Assembly (NCBI GenBank): GCA_030447305.1
Contig: JAUJPC010000001.1
Span: 451,998-515,997 of the forward strand
From: Actinomycetota bacterium
GTDB lineage: Bacteria > Actinomycetota > CADDZG01 > JAHWKV01
Reading direction: 5' to 3'
DNA: 64,000 nt
Shown: positions 25,800 through 34,335 of the stretch, piece by piece
Numbering within the stretch: the stretch's first letter is position 1
Layout: the number at the start of each line of letters is the position of its first letter
Program-made: the position numbers and the translations under genes
The notes under the pieces: model-generated
The model's database searches: none
Told to the model about the DNA's origin: nothing
The model's input: the letters and a program-made list of their open reading frames with translations, nothing else

Positions 25800-26405
25800 T
25801 TATTGCTGGGTAAGCTCTTCGTTTCTAAATGAAAGGAGGTGGGAATAGGCGGCGCTTAGAGCATTCCGCATTGGCCGGATGTCCCTTTTGGTGGTCGCCA
25901 GCAGATATCCACCTTGAATCGCTGCCATGGTTATCTCGGCCAGTTCGGCTGGATCTGCATCGGCCGCAAGAGAACCGGATTGCTGCAACGCACGGAGACC
26001 GGCGGCCAGCTCGGCTTCCCAAAGGTCAAAAGCTTCAGCCAGAAGTCGCCTTAAAGAATCGTCCCGGTCAGCCATTTCAGCAGCTAAAGAGCCGATCGGG
26101 CAGCCACCTCGAAGCCGACGCTTTTCGTGCTGGTCGGCGAGAGCATCAAGCCAGTCTGAGATCTGATCCCAGTCCCCCAGTTGTGCGATGTACGGCTGCT
26201 GATCCTCCATCGTCCTGGCGAGCTGAAACCGCACAACTTCGGTGACCAACTGGTCCTTGCTGACGAAGTAGTAATAGAACTGGCCTTTGCCGGTATTACT
26301 GGCTTCGAGAACGTCGTCGACTGAGGTCCCAGCGACGCCTCGAAGGTGAATGAGTTCTGCCGCCGCTTGAATGATCCGCTGTCTGGTACTTGGTGACGAT
26401 GGCAT
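25800..26405 (-). CDS. TetR/AcrR family regulator
   Basis: 201 residues. The HTH reads RQRIIQAAAELIHLRGVAGT, then SVDDVLEASNTGKGQFYYYF and SKDQLV. The ligand domain has RGGCPIGSLAAEMADRDD, typical of the TetR_C group containing YsiA/LmrA-like regulators. A short inverted repeat lies 20 nt before its start. It is divergent from the DUF4383 gene and upstream of the membrane protein and FMN-reductase genes, the likely targets. Confidence 0.92.
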   Translation of the reverse strand: MPSSPSTRQRIIQAAAELIHLRGVAGTSVDDVLEASNTGKGQFYYYFVSKDQLVTEVVRFQLARTMEDQQPYIAQLGDWDQISDWLDALADQHEKRRLRGGCPIGSLAAEMADRDDSLRRLLAEAFDLWEAELAAGLRALQQSGSLAADADPAELAEITMAAIQGGYLLATTKRDIRPMRNALSAAYSHLLSFRNEELTQQ

Positions 26406-26424
26406 CGGCGCTTAGTTACCCTGC

Positions 26425-26437
26425 TAACCGCTGGTTA
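26425..26437. promoter_or_regulatory. Candidate TetR operator
   Basis: TAACCGCTGGTTA is a perfect 5-bp inverted repeat with a 3-nt spacer, 20 nt upstream of the TetR start and in the shared promoter region with the DUF4383 gene. Confidence 0.45.
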
Positions 26438-26592
26438 ACTCGGCTCATCGAAGCAGGACTGGTGTCTCTCCCCTTAGGGTGGACGTCGACAAGGTCATTC
26501 ATCGGCCCGCTACAACGACCTGGGTGCGGTCGATGGCGCTCCACGGAAGGGTTGTTATTCCGTTCAACAGAACAGAGAGAAGGGAGCAACAA

Positions 26593-27000
26593 ATGAGTAG
26601 CTCAAACGTGTCGGGAACCGGAAGCATTGACGCCACAAGGTTGTTCGCAAAGGTCTTCGGTATCGTTTTACTTCTGGTAGGAATTGTCGGACTTGTTTTG
26701 GGAGACGACCGGCTGTTTGGGATCCTCAATATCGACCTTGTGGAAGACATAATCCACGTGGCGTCTGGCCTGCTGTTGCTCTACGTGGGATTTGCTGCAG
26801 ACGCTGCCGTGGCCAAGACCCTGGTCGTCGCATTGGGGGTTGTTTACCTCATCGTGACGTTGCTCGGGTTCTTCGCCCCAGACTTCATTGAAATGCTTAA
26901 CCCGCACGGCTACACCCTGCTGGACAACCTGATCCACCTCGTGGTGGGCACGCTGGCCATCGCGGCTGCCTTGCTGGTGAAGCCCTCTGCTAGTCACTAG
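26593..27000 (+). CDS. DUF4383 membrane protein
   Basis: 135 residues from ATG 26593 with AGAAGGGAG in front. Four helices: VFGIVLLLVGIVGLVLG, IIHVASGLLLLYVGFAA, LVVALGVVYLIVTLLGFF and LIHLVVGTLAIAAALLV. NIDLVEDIIHVASG and TLLDNLIHLVVGT are the duplicated DUF4383 signature. Function unknown; such proteins occur in many actinomycetes next to stress or TetR genes, as here. Confidence 0.9.
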   Translation: MSSSNVSGTGSIDATRLFAKVFGIVLLLVGIVGLVLGDDRLFGILNIDLVEDIIHVASGLLLLYVGFAADAAVAKTLVVALGVVYLIVTLLGFFAPDFIEMLNPHGYTLLDNLIHLVVGTLAIAAALLVKPSASH

Positions 27001-27369
27001 GGCCTCGCGTGCCTGGAACGGACCCCTCGGGGACGCTCCCGCAATACAAGTCAATGCAACCTGGCGGGGAGCGGCCGCCGGATGGGGCATGGAGGCCATC
27101 GGCGTCGTCGAAGCGGTAGGCGCCGATGTCCGGACGTACGGGTGGAACAACCCTGGTTCGCCGGGCGACGGCTAGCGGAGCGGCTCGGATCCGGGCCGGT
27201 GGTCTGCAGCGGGACGTGACCTTCGCCGAACCGGCCCCCGGCGTGCCCGCCGGCCTGCCTACCACGCTAAGTACGACCGGGACGGGCCCAAGATCGTGGG
27301 CACCGTCGTTGGTCCCCGGGAGCCGAGGCCGTAACGATCAAGCTTGTGCCGGGTTCATCGACCCCTTAG
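27001..27369. other. Unassigned stretch with dispersed repeat
   Basis: 369 nt between the DUF4383 stop and the broken NmrA gene. It holds the second copy of the GTGCCTGGAACGGACC repeat at its left end. Short frames exist on both strands but none is recognised. Confidence 0.35.
27009..27041. repeat. Dispersed repeat, copy 2
   Basis: GTGCCTGGAACGGACC, then CCTC, then GGGGACGCTCCCG, matching 12546-12577 apart from a few central bases. Both copies lie outside recognised genes. Confidence 0.5.
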
Positions 27370-27746
27370 TTAAGCGACTAGGTCCTGACCCGCCGGCTCT
27401 TTGAACCGGCGTGCGTTGACGGCAAGCCAGCCGGCAAACGTCTGAAGCTGTGGATTGAGGAACCGGGACAACGCCGGACCGTAGTGCCCGCAGTAGTCCT
27501 CCCGGTTCTCATCGATCATTTGAAACATGTTTGCTACCATGTCCGCACCCGGCCCCCCGGAGCCGCGCAGGGCCTGGACCGGAACGTGGTCGTAACGCAC
27601 CTTCTCTCCAACGGCTTCGGAAAGCCCGGCGGCGAGCTCGGCGCCCGTGAGGTGCTCGGCCGCAACCCCCACCGTCCTTCCTATGAACCTGTGGCCTGCC
27701 TTGAAGATCCCGTAGTGCATCTTCCGACGTCCTCGGCGGCTATGTC
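27370..27746 (-). pseudogene. NmrA-like NAD(P)-binding protein, C-terminal part
   Basis: The minus strand reads DIAAEDVGR, then after one missing base (about 27721-27724) MHYGIFKAGHRFIGRTVGVA, HLTGAELAAGLSEAVG, GADMVANMFQMIDENREDY and LNPQLQTFAGWLAVN. This is the C-terminal half of an NmrA/HSCARG protein whose N-terminal half lies at 30200-30721. An IS21 element separates them. The extra shift may be decay after disruption. Confidence 0.85.
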
Positions 27747-27814
27747 GGCGATCACTGAATCTCGCGAAACATGATCATCGAATCTCGCGGTGATCTGACA
27801 AATTGACGCTCCTC
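27747..27814 (+). repeat. IS21 left terminal repeat
   Basis: GGCGATCACTGAA, a second GATCATCGAATCTCGCG copy about 22 nt inside, and TGACGCTCCTC at 27804. The same three blocks appear inverted at the right end. Multiple internal copies of the end sequence are typical IS21 transposase-binding sites. Confidence 0.85.
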
Positions 27815-27895
27815 CCGCAGGGTTAATCCACCCTGCGTGGTCATTGCCCTCCGAGGCTGTTGGCGACCAAGCCGAACAGCCAGGAGGGCTACACG

Positions 27896-29217
27896 ATGAT
27901 GACTCAGGAGGAGTATTTGGACATTCCAGGACTGAAAAGGCAAGGCTGGACCCTGCAGCAGATCGCCGAGGAGGTCGGGTACCACCCGGCGACGGTACGG
28001 GAGTGGATCCGCCGGGGTGGACCGCCACAGAAGCGGCAGATCGATCCGGCCAACCTTGTGATCAACGAGCACTGGGCCCAAGAGATAGCCATGCTGCTCA
28101 AGGCCAACCCCAACCTGCTCGCCACCTCGGTCGAGCGGCTGCTCCGAGCTAAAGGCTTCACCGGCAGCTACCCGACGCTCGCTCGGTACCTGTGCGGGGT
28201 GCGAGGCTCACGTCGGGGCCGGCAGGTCGAGGTTTCGGTTCCGATCGAGACCGCCCCCGGGGAGGAGTTCCAGTTCGACTGGTCCGACTGTTGCGACTTC
28301 GCCCGGCTGTGGGGGTGGGAGCAGCTGCACTGTTTCGGGGCGATCCTGTGCTACTGCCGGCGCCGCCACTGGTGGTTCACCGACTCAATCGACCGCCACC
28401 ACACCTTCGAGGGGCTGGTGCGCTTTTCGAGGACACCGGCGGAGTCCCCGGAGTCGGACGCACCGACCGGATGGGGTGCCTGGGTCGCTCCCACGGCCGG
28501 GTGTTTCGCTGGTTCGCTGAGTCGTTGGAGTTCGCCGCCTACCACGGCTTTTCCTTCAAGGCGTGCCAGGCCGGCGACGCCAAGCGCAAGGGCAAGGTGG
28601 AGCGTCCCTTTTGGGAGATGAAGGAGGCGTTCTTGCAGGAGGTGACCGTGACCGGACCACCCGCCAGCATCAACGAGCTGAACCGAAGGGCTGACGAATG
28701 GCTCGAGCACAACGTCCACCACCGGCCCCATCGGGTGACCGGGATGGCTCCGGCGGAGCGGATCAAAGACGAGCTGCAGATGTTGGGGCCGCTTCCCCGC
28801 CTCAGATTCGACACCTCAAAGCGGGAGTCCCGCCAGGTCGGGCAAGCGGTTCCGATGATCGAGGTCGACGGGGTCTTCTACTCGGTGCCACCGGCCCTGG
28901 CCAGCCAGATCGTGGAGGTCAGGCTGCCGGTTGACCGGCGAATCATCGAGGTACGCCACCGGGGCCAGCTGCAGGTTACCCACCAGATTGCCCCCTCAGG
29001 TTCCGAGCCGGTCTGGGACCCGCGCCACCGCCGGGAAGCGGAGCAGATTGCACTCAGCCGCCACCGGCGAACCCCGAGGTTCTCCCCGCATGAGCAGGTC
29101 TTGGTTGATCTGCTCGATCTTGGTGAGGGCGACTACGACGTCGAGCCGGTTCGGCTTGAGAGCTATGACCCGGACTCAGCCTGCTGCGGTTGCGGCTGGG
29201 CAGGGGGTGTGCGGTGA
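27896..29217 (+). pseudogene. istA: IS21 transposase IstA, one frameshift
   Basis: Starts at ATG 27896 behind AGGAGG. The N-terminus has an HTH (WTLQQIAEEVGYHPATVREW), then the DDE core: EFQFDWSDCCDF carries the first Asp. At a T-run (28424-28427) one base is missing: LVRF continues as SRTP in the written frame, but as FEDTGGVPGVGRTDRMGCLG after correction. The rest is intact with AKRKGKVERPFWEMKE (catalytic Glu region) and a C-terminal mu-transposase domain (PMIEVDGVFYSVP). As written the enzyme is truncated before the second Asp. Programmed slippage on the T-run is conceivable but the run is short. Confidence 0.85.
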
Positions 29218-29981
29218 GCGAATCGGTGTACGAGCAGATCAAAGACGGCTTAGGTTACCTAAAGCTCAACAAGGCCGAGGAGTGCTTTGCCACCCTGGTG
29301 GAGCAGGCACGAGACGACAAGTGGGACCACCTGCAGTTTCTGGCCCGGCTGGTGGACGAGGAGGTGACCGCCACTCGCAACCGCCGGCTGGCTTCCCGCA
29401 TGCGCTTCGCTCACCTTCCCGGGCGGCGCACCCTCGAGGATTTCGACTTCGACTTTCAGCCCTCGATCGATCGCAAGCTGGTCGAGGATCTGGCCTCCTT
29501 GAGGTTCGTCAAAGAGGGAAGGCCAGTTTTGTTTTTAGGCCAGCCCGGCTGCGGCAAGACCCACCTTGCGGTGGCCCTTTGCACCCTGGCGGTGGAGGCA
29601 GGGTACCGGGGCTACTTCGCCTCGGGAGCCGACATGTGCGCCTCGATCGCCGCCGCCTACGCCGAGGGCACCTTCAAGCTCAAGATGCGCACCTACACCG
29701 GTCCTTCGGTCCTGGTGATCGATGACGTCGGGCTGGTGCCGCTCGACCGGGCGGCGGGAAACGCCTTCTACCAGGTGGTCAACCGCCGCTACGAGATGGG
29801 CTCATCTACCATCGTCACCACCAACCGGGGGCTGCCCTCCTGGGGCGAGGTCTTCGGTGACTCGGTTGTCGCCGCCGCAATTTTGGACCGGCTGATGCAC
29901 CGGGCGGTGGTTTTCAACATCAAGGGGCCGTCCTGGAGGATGCGCGAACACCAGGCCCTCGCCGAGGCGGTAAAGCAATGA
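29214..29981 (+). CDS. istB: IS21 helper ATPase IstB
   Basis: 255 residues from GTG 29214, overlapping the istA stop (GTGA). The AAA+ core is intact: Walker A FLGQPGCGKTHLAVAL, Walker B VLVIDDVGLVPLD, sensor region TIVTTNRGLPSWGEVFGDSV and arginine region ILDRLMHRAVVFNI. IstB binds DNA and stimulates the IstA transposase. Family length is about 250, so this copy is full-length. Confidence 0.95.
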   Translation: MSESVYEQIKDGLGYLKLNKAEECFATLVEQARDDKWDHLQFLARLVDEEVTATRNRRLASRMRFAHLPGRRTLEDFDFDFQPSIDRKLVEDLASLRFVKEGRPVLFLGQPGCGKTHLAVALCTLAVEAGYRGYFASGADMCASIAAAYAEGTFKLKMRTYTGPSVLVIDDVGLVPLDRAAGNAFYQVVNRRYEMGSSTIVTTNRGLPSWGEVFGDSVVAAAILDRLMHRAVVFNIKGPSWRMREHQALAEAVKQ

Positions 29982-30133
29982 GGGACTGCTCTGTGCCGTA
30001 CTCAAGCCCCTCCCCAACTCCCAAACGCGGCTCTCAGCCCAACTCAGGAACTGAAAAATCTGCCAGAACCGTTATGAAGGTGTCTGGTGGCCCAAAAGAG
30101 CGCAAAGGAGGTCGCTGCTAAGGTTAATCGAGC

Positions 30134-30199
30134 GAGGAGCGTCACTCTGAGTAAATCGCGAATTTCGGTGATCATAAATCGCGGTTTTCAGTGATCGCC
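30134..30199 (-). repeat. IS21 right terminal repeat
   Basis: Read on the minus strand: GGCGATCACTGAAAACCGCG, then ATGATCACCGAAATTCGCG and TGACGCTCCTC, inverted relative to the left end with an offset of two bases to the inner block. Confidence 0.85.
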
Positions 30200-30721
30200 A
30201 AGAGCTATGCCGGGCAAGCTCATATCTCCCATCGGCGCAGTGATCGCCAATACGCCGTCGGGTCCTCGCTGAGGCCGCTGAGGCGCACCCGGCGTCAGAA
30301 GGTTGTCCCAGAAGGTCGGTAGGAGGAGAAAGGTAGTCGGGACGCCGTGGTCGATGAAAAATTGGTTGGCCTCGCCCTTGGCGTCCCAGTGGGGCACCTT
30401 GTACCTGCCCTGCAGGGTTGGAAAGCGGTCGTCCTCGAGCGCCCCCCGGTCCCGGCTGTTCTGCTGGGTTGACCAGACTGCATGATGAACGCCCGCCGCC
30501 TTGGCGGCACCGGCAAGGTGCGATGCCTGCTCGAGCTCCTTGTCGGCCCGGACAACCTCCGCCCCCCGTTCCGCCAGGGCACGGGCACGGTTGGACGCCG
30601 GCTCGCGTGTGACGGCCCGGCAGGCGAACCCGCCATGGGGATCGTCGACAATCGCCCGAGCCAGGCCGCCCCCCTGCGCCCCCGCCGCCCCAATCACGGC
30701 AACGATCTTGGCGTCGGTCAT
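30200..30721 (-). pseudogene. NmrA-like NAD(P)-binding protein, N-terminal part
   Basis: Starts at ATG 30721, overlapping the upstream small gene by ATGA. KIVAVIGAAGAQGGGLARAI is the Rossmann loop; VHHAVWSTQQNSRDRGA and VPTTFLLLPTFWDNLLT are family landmarks. The frame runs to MGDMSLPGIALGD and is then cut by the IS21 element. The rest of the gene continues at 27746. These proteins sense redox state by binding NADP(H) or act as oxidoreductases; this copy should be inactive unless the N-terminal fragment retains binding. Confidence 0.88.
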
Positions 30722-31023
30722 CGGCTTTCTCCTGCGGTCGCGGCAACCGCCGCCAGGCCCCGTTGGAGGTCGTCGTCGTTCATGGCCGGCTCCACCGTTG
30801 CCTTCACTCCCTGGAATAGCGGTTCGGCTATAACGGGGATAAGTGAGGGATCCTCAAGATCAAAAAAGATGTATCCGGTCCGCAGACCGTTTTCGGTGCA
30901 GTAGTACGCCGCTTCGGGACGGGTGCTCTCCGCCAGTGCCTTGTTGACCTCGGCCATCTTCCCTGTACGGATAGCTTCGCTGGCCACCTCGGTGTCGAAG
31001 GCAAACTTCAGTAGCATGCGCAT
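30718..31023 (-). CDS. Small DUF3303-like / ABM-type protein
   Basis: 101 residues. MRMLLKFAFDTEVASEAIRT, KALAESTRPEAAYYCTENGL and RTGYIFFDLEDPSLIPVIAE resemble the dimeric alpha-beta barrel proteins of the DUF3303 kind. It overlaps the NmrA-like gene by 4 nt, so the pair was an operon before the IS21 insertion. The function is unknown. Confidence 0.7.
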   Translation of the reverse strand: MRMLLKFAFDTEVASEAIRTGKMAEVNKALAESTRPEAAYYCTENGLRTGYIFFDLEDPSLIPVIAEPLFQGVKATVEPAMNDDDLQRGLAAVAATAGESR

Positions 31024-31270
31024 GATCTTTCCTCCCTATTCGAGCAGGACCGCCTTCGATCCAACTGTTGGATAAACCGCTGCAATCGACCGGTTCGTCG
31101 GGAGGGACGGCGCCTGCCCCATCCCGTCGCAGCCGGAGCCGGCAATTCGTCGTTGGGAGCCTTGCTAGTTCACAACTCGATCAGCCGGCCTGGGAAAGCA
31201 TGAAGAAAGAGGACGCCCGCGGCATCCGTTGAACTACTGGATCGAGCTACGGAATTCGGGCTACTGAGGT

Positions 31271-34192
31271 CTACCTGCGACCCAGTCCGTTGGCGGCGGC
31301 CCAGGCGGCAACCTGTGAGCGCGATCCGAAATCGAGTTTCGTCAGGATGCTTTGGACGTGGCTCTCTACAGTTCTCGGCGACACGACCAGCGCTTCGGCG
31401 ATCCGCCGGTTCGAAAGGCCCTCAGCTACCAAAGAAGCCACCTCACACTCCCGACGGCTTAGCGGAAAGTTTGCTGTAGCGGCCGGAATGAGCTCCTCCA
31501 CCAGCGCAGTGGCCCGAAGATGCAACGGCCGCATTCCCAGGACTTTGGCGGTGGCCGTCGCCGAGCCGGCAAGATCGTAAGCGTGTTTTGGCTCCTCTCG
31601 CCGGATCACCCTCGCAAGTGCGTACTGTGCTCTAGCCGCAATTCCCGGTGCCCCCACTCGCTGACTGAACTCGATAGCGTTCTGTAATTGCGTTCGCGCC
31701 TCCTCGGGCTTATCGAGCGACTCGGCTAGCAAGCCCAGGTAATAGGAGACGGGAGCGTAACAAAAGACCACACCGCTACCACAGCTTTCAAAGTGATCGG
31801 CAAACGGCAGGAGCGTTGCATACACCGACGAGGCGATGTCCCTATCGCCGAAGGCGGTGGCAAGCTCACCGAAAAACGAGGTGGTCATCAGCCATCCGGG
31901 GCTTCCCTGTTCCACTGGATAGAGCGGCCGCAACCGTTCGTACTCGACCCTGGCCTCGTCCATGGCTCCTTCGTCGAGCTTCAAAAGTGCGAGCAATGCG
32001 GCCATGACCGGAGGCACGTCGGACGAATCCACGCCCATTCGGCTGAACGTCCGACGGTAATCGTCGTAGTCCCCGGTCTCTCTTGCAAGCATGGCTATGA
32101 AGCCCAGGTACAATCCCATCGCACTCCGGTCTTCGATGCGAAGGGCATGTTGCAATGCGGTGTCCCAGGACTCGCGGGCCTCTTGGAAGTGACCGGTTAT
32201 GTGCTGCCACGCCGCTCTCGTCTTCAGAAGGTGGAAACGGGACAGCGGATCTTTCAATATGCCGGCCACCCGTTCGAGCCCTTTGAGCTCCGCTACAATC
32301 CCCGACGGGTCGCCGTGTTCGAACATCACCGAGGCTCGCCAGGCGTGACCCCAAAGCTCAAGATCGAGCCGGCCGCTGAGCGAGGCGAGAGCAAGCATGC
32401 GACCTCCCAAGATCATTCGTTCCTCAGACCACTGCGGTAGAAAAAGGGCCCTCTGGCGCCCCTCAAGGGCCGCCCCGAGCACCTCCGGATCATCAAACTG
32501 GCCAGCAAGCTCAAGAGCTTGTGCACTGAGGGCCATGGCGGATTCCACCTCGCCGTTTTCCGACACCGCGAGCGCAAGCCGTCCCATAAGGGCAGCTTTA
32601 AGCCTTTCGTTGCCTGGCCCCAATGAGGCAAGCGCTTGGCGGCACAGCCGAATAACGGAGTCTGTGATCCGTTTGTCGCCTACGCCGTGCATTACCAGAG
32701 CCGCCTGAGCCATCAGGTCCGGCCGTCCCGCCTGCTCCGCAAGAGCTGCAGCACGGTGGGTGGACTTAACGCAGGCTTGGAGCTCGCCGCTTCGCCATTG
32801 GGCAGTTCCCAGTGCCACAAGAAGCGCCGCCAACTCGGCCGCATCAGCGCCCCGGCGTTCGGCCAGGTCGAGCGCAGCGATGTAGAGGGGCACTGCCGCC
32901 TCGAACGCCAGATTGGTAGTCGCTGCCTCAGCAGCTTGAAGGGTCCAGCGCTCGGCATTGCCTGTATCACCCCCCGCGGCAGCCTGCATCCAGTGGAAGG
33001 CGAGGTCGGCCGCGTGTACCTCAGGGCCGGATTCGGCCTCGAGAGCTTCCGCTACCGCACGGTGAAGTTTCACACGACGCGCCATGGGCAAATCGGCGTA
33101 CAACGCCTCACGGAAAAGTCCGTGCTGGAATTGAAGCTCCTCCGGCTTGCCATTTAACGAGATGAGCAAAGATGCCGCCTTTGCCTCGTCGATGAGCTCC
33201 AACACCGAGATCTGGTCGGTGCCGGCAATGGTCTGTAGGCGTCTCAGCGAAACCGACCGGCCCAGCACCGCCGCAATCTCGAGCAGGCTTCGGCATTGCG
33301 GCGTTAGCTTGTCAAGACGATGGCAAACCATTCCCCGAACCCTTTCGGGCACCGCGGACGTCAAAATGGCGTCGTGTTTACCGATTGGCTCCTCTGAGAG
33401 CATCCGAGCCACTTCGACAAGGAATAGAGGATGACCCTCGGTTCGCTCGCATACAGCCTGGGCGAGCCCAACCGCCGGTTCGCCCAGCACGGCCCTCAGG
33501 AAATCGGCGACTTCGGCCTGGTTGAGCGGGCCAAGGCGCACCTCGTCCGCGCCCGCTGCGCGCCTCAGAGACGGAAGCATTTTCTTGAGTTCCGGCCCGG
33601 GTTCGTCCGCCCGGCAGGTGCCGAGAATAAAGATGGGAGCCGACGCTATTTCGGCACACAAGTAATCGAGGAGGCGAAGCGTTGGACCATCCGCCCAATG
33701 CAGGTCCTCCAGGACGACAACGACATCGTTATCTTCGGCGACCAGCCTGAGCAAATCGGCCACGGCGGCAAATGCCCTGAATCGAGCGCCCGTCGCATCC
33801 GCAGCTCCGCTGGGCGGATCAACCCCCAGGTCTTGTTGGATCTCCGGAGCTAGCAGCGCCAGTCCCCAGAGCCCTGGTCCAAGTCGCTGTTTCAGAACGG
33901 CTCGGTCCGCTTGTCGAGTGATGCTTCGGATAACCTGGATCCAGGGCAAGTAAGGAGGACTTTGTCCTATCTCCGAAGCACGGCCCCAAAGCACTCGGCT
34001 GCCGGTTAAGGATGCTTCTCGCGCTAAGGCGTCAGCGAGTCGGGTCTTTCCGATTCCTGCAGCGCCGGACAGTAGGGTGAACCTGCCTTGCCCCCTCCCT
34101 GCGGCGGCGAGGCCTCGACAAAGTCCGGCTAATTCCTTATTCCGCCCGACAACGACCTCACCGGTTCCCACCGCTTCCTTGGTCGTAGACAT
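31271..34192 (-). CDS. LuxR-family LAL regulator with AAA ATPase
   Basis: 973 residues, the size usual for large ATP-binding LuxR (LAL/MalT-type) regulators. VVGRNKELAGL is the N-terminal signature, FTLLSGAAGIGKTRLADAL the Walker A and VVVVLEDLHWADGPTLRLLD the Walker B. The middle (about 400-880) is TPR-like. The C-terminus has the LuxR HTH: PLSRRECEVASLVAEGLSNR, RIAEALVVSPRTVESHVQSI. It probably responds to a ligand by ATP-driven assembly and activates transcription. Its target is unknown; the neighbouring small gene and NmrA remnant or the tandem second LAL are candidates. Confidence 0.93.
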   Translation of the reverse strand: MSTTKEAVGTGEVVVGRNKELAGLCRGLAAAGRGQGRFTLLSGAAGIGKTRLADALAREASLTGSRVLWGRASEIGQSPPYLPWIQVIRSITRQADRAVLKQRLGPGLWGLALLAPEIQQDLGVDPPSGAADATGARFRAFAAVADLLRLVAEDNDVVVVLEDLHWADGPTLRLLDYLCAEIASAPIFILGTCRADEPGPELKKMLPSLRRAAGADEVRLGPLNQAEVADFLRAVLGEPAVGLAQAVCERTEGHPLFLVEVARMLSEEPIGKHDAILTSAVPERVRGMVCHRLDKLTPQCRSLLEIAAVLGRSVSLRRLQTIAGTDQISVLELIDEAKAASLLISLNGKPEELQFQHGLFREALYADLPMARRVKLHRAVAEALEAESGPEVHAADLAFHWMQAAAGGDTGNAERWTLQAAEAATTNLAFEAAVPLYIAALDLAERRGADAAELAALLVALGTAQWRSGELQACVKSTHRAAALAEQAGRPDLMAQAALVMHGVGDKRITDSVIRLCRQALASLGPGNERLKAALMGRLALAVSENGEVESAMALSAQALELAGQFDDPEVLGAALEGRQRALFLPQWSEERMILGGRMLALASLSGRLDLELWGHAWRASVMFEHGDPSGIVAELKGLERVAGILKDPLSRFHLLKTRAAWQHITGHFQEARESWDTALQHALRIEDRSAMGLYLGFIAMLARETGDYDDYRRTFSRMGVDSSDVPPVMAALLALLKLDEGAMDEARVEYERLRPLYPVEQGSPGWLMTTSFFGELATAFGDRDIASSVYATLLPFADHFESCGSGVVFCYAPVSYYLGLLAESLDKPEEARTQLQNAIEFSQRVGAPGIAARAQYALARVIRREEPKHAYDLAGSATATAKVLGMRPLHLRATALVEELIPAATANFPLSRRECEVASLVAEGLSNRRIAEALVVSPRTVESHVQSILTKLDFGSRSQVAAWAAANGLGRR

Positions 34193-34335
34193 GAGGGAAC
34201 CCGAGCTCCTTCGCCGTGCCGAGGCTTTCCATTGTCATCCGAAGGCCGATTCGAAGCAATGGTAACGTGCGGCCTCGCCTCATCTTCGACGTCTAATCCG
34301 ATCTGTGTTTCGTCCGGTCAGCGCTACGTAGGCTT

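Larger units (their letters stand above)
27747..30199 (+). mobile_element. IS21-family insertion sequence
   Basis: About 2453 nt, bounded by inverted ends that both begin GGCGATCACTGAA and holding istA and istB in the normal order with a GTGA overlap. It sits inside an NmrA-like gene: the halves rejoin at LGDIAAEDVGR when the element is removed. No clear direct target repeat is seen, because the outermost GGC is shared by both ends. Remnant status is possible, since istA carries a frameshift. Confidence 0.9.

Noticed and set aside
26990-27265. Minus-strand frame with PDIGAYRFDD, resembling the end of a beta-helix surface protein
   Set aside because: Only a short resemblance, no ribosome-binding site, and Arg/Pro-rich remainder.
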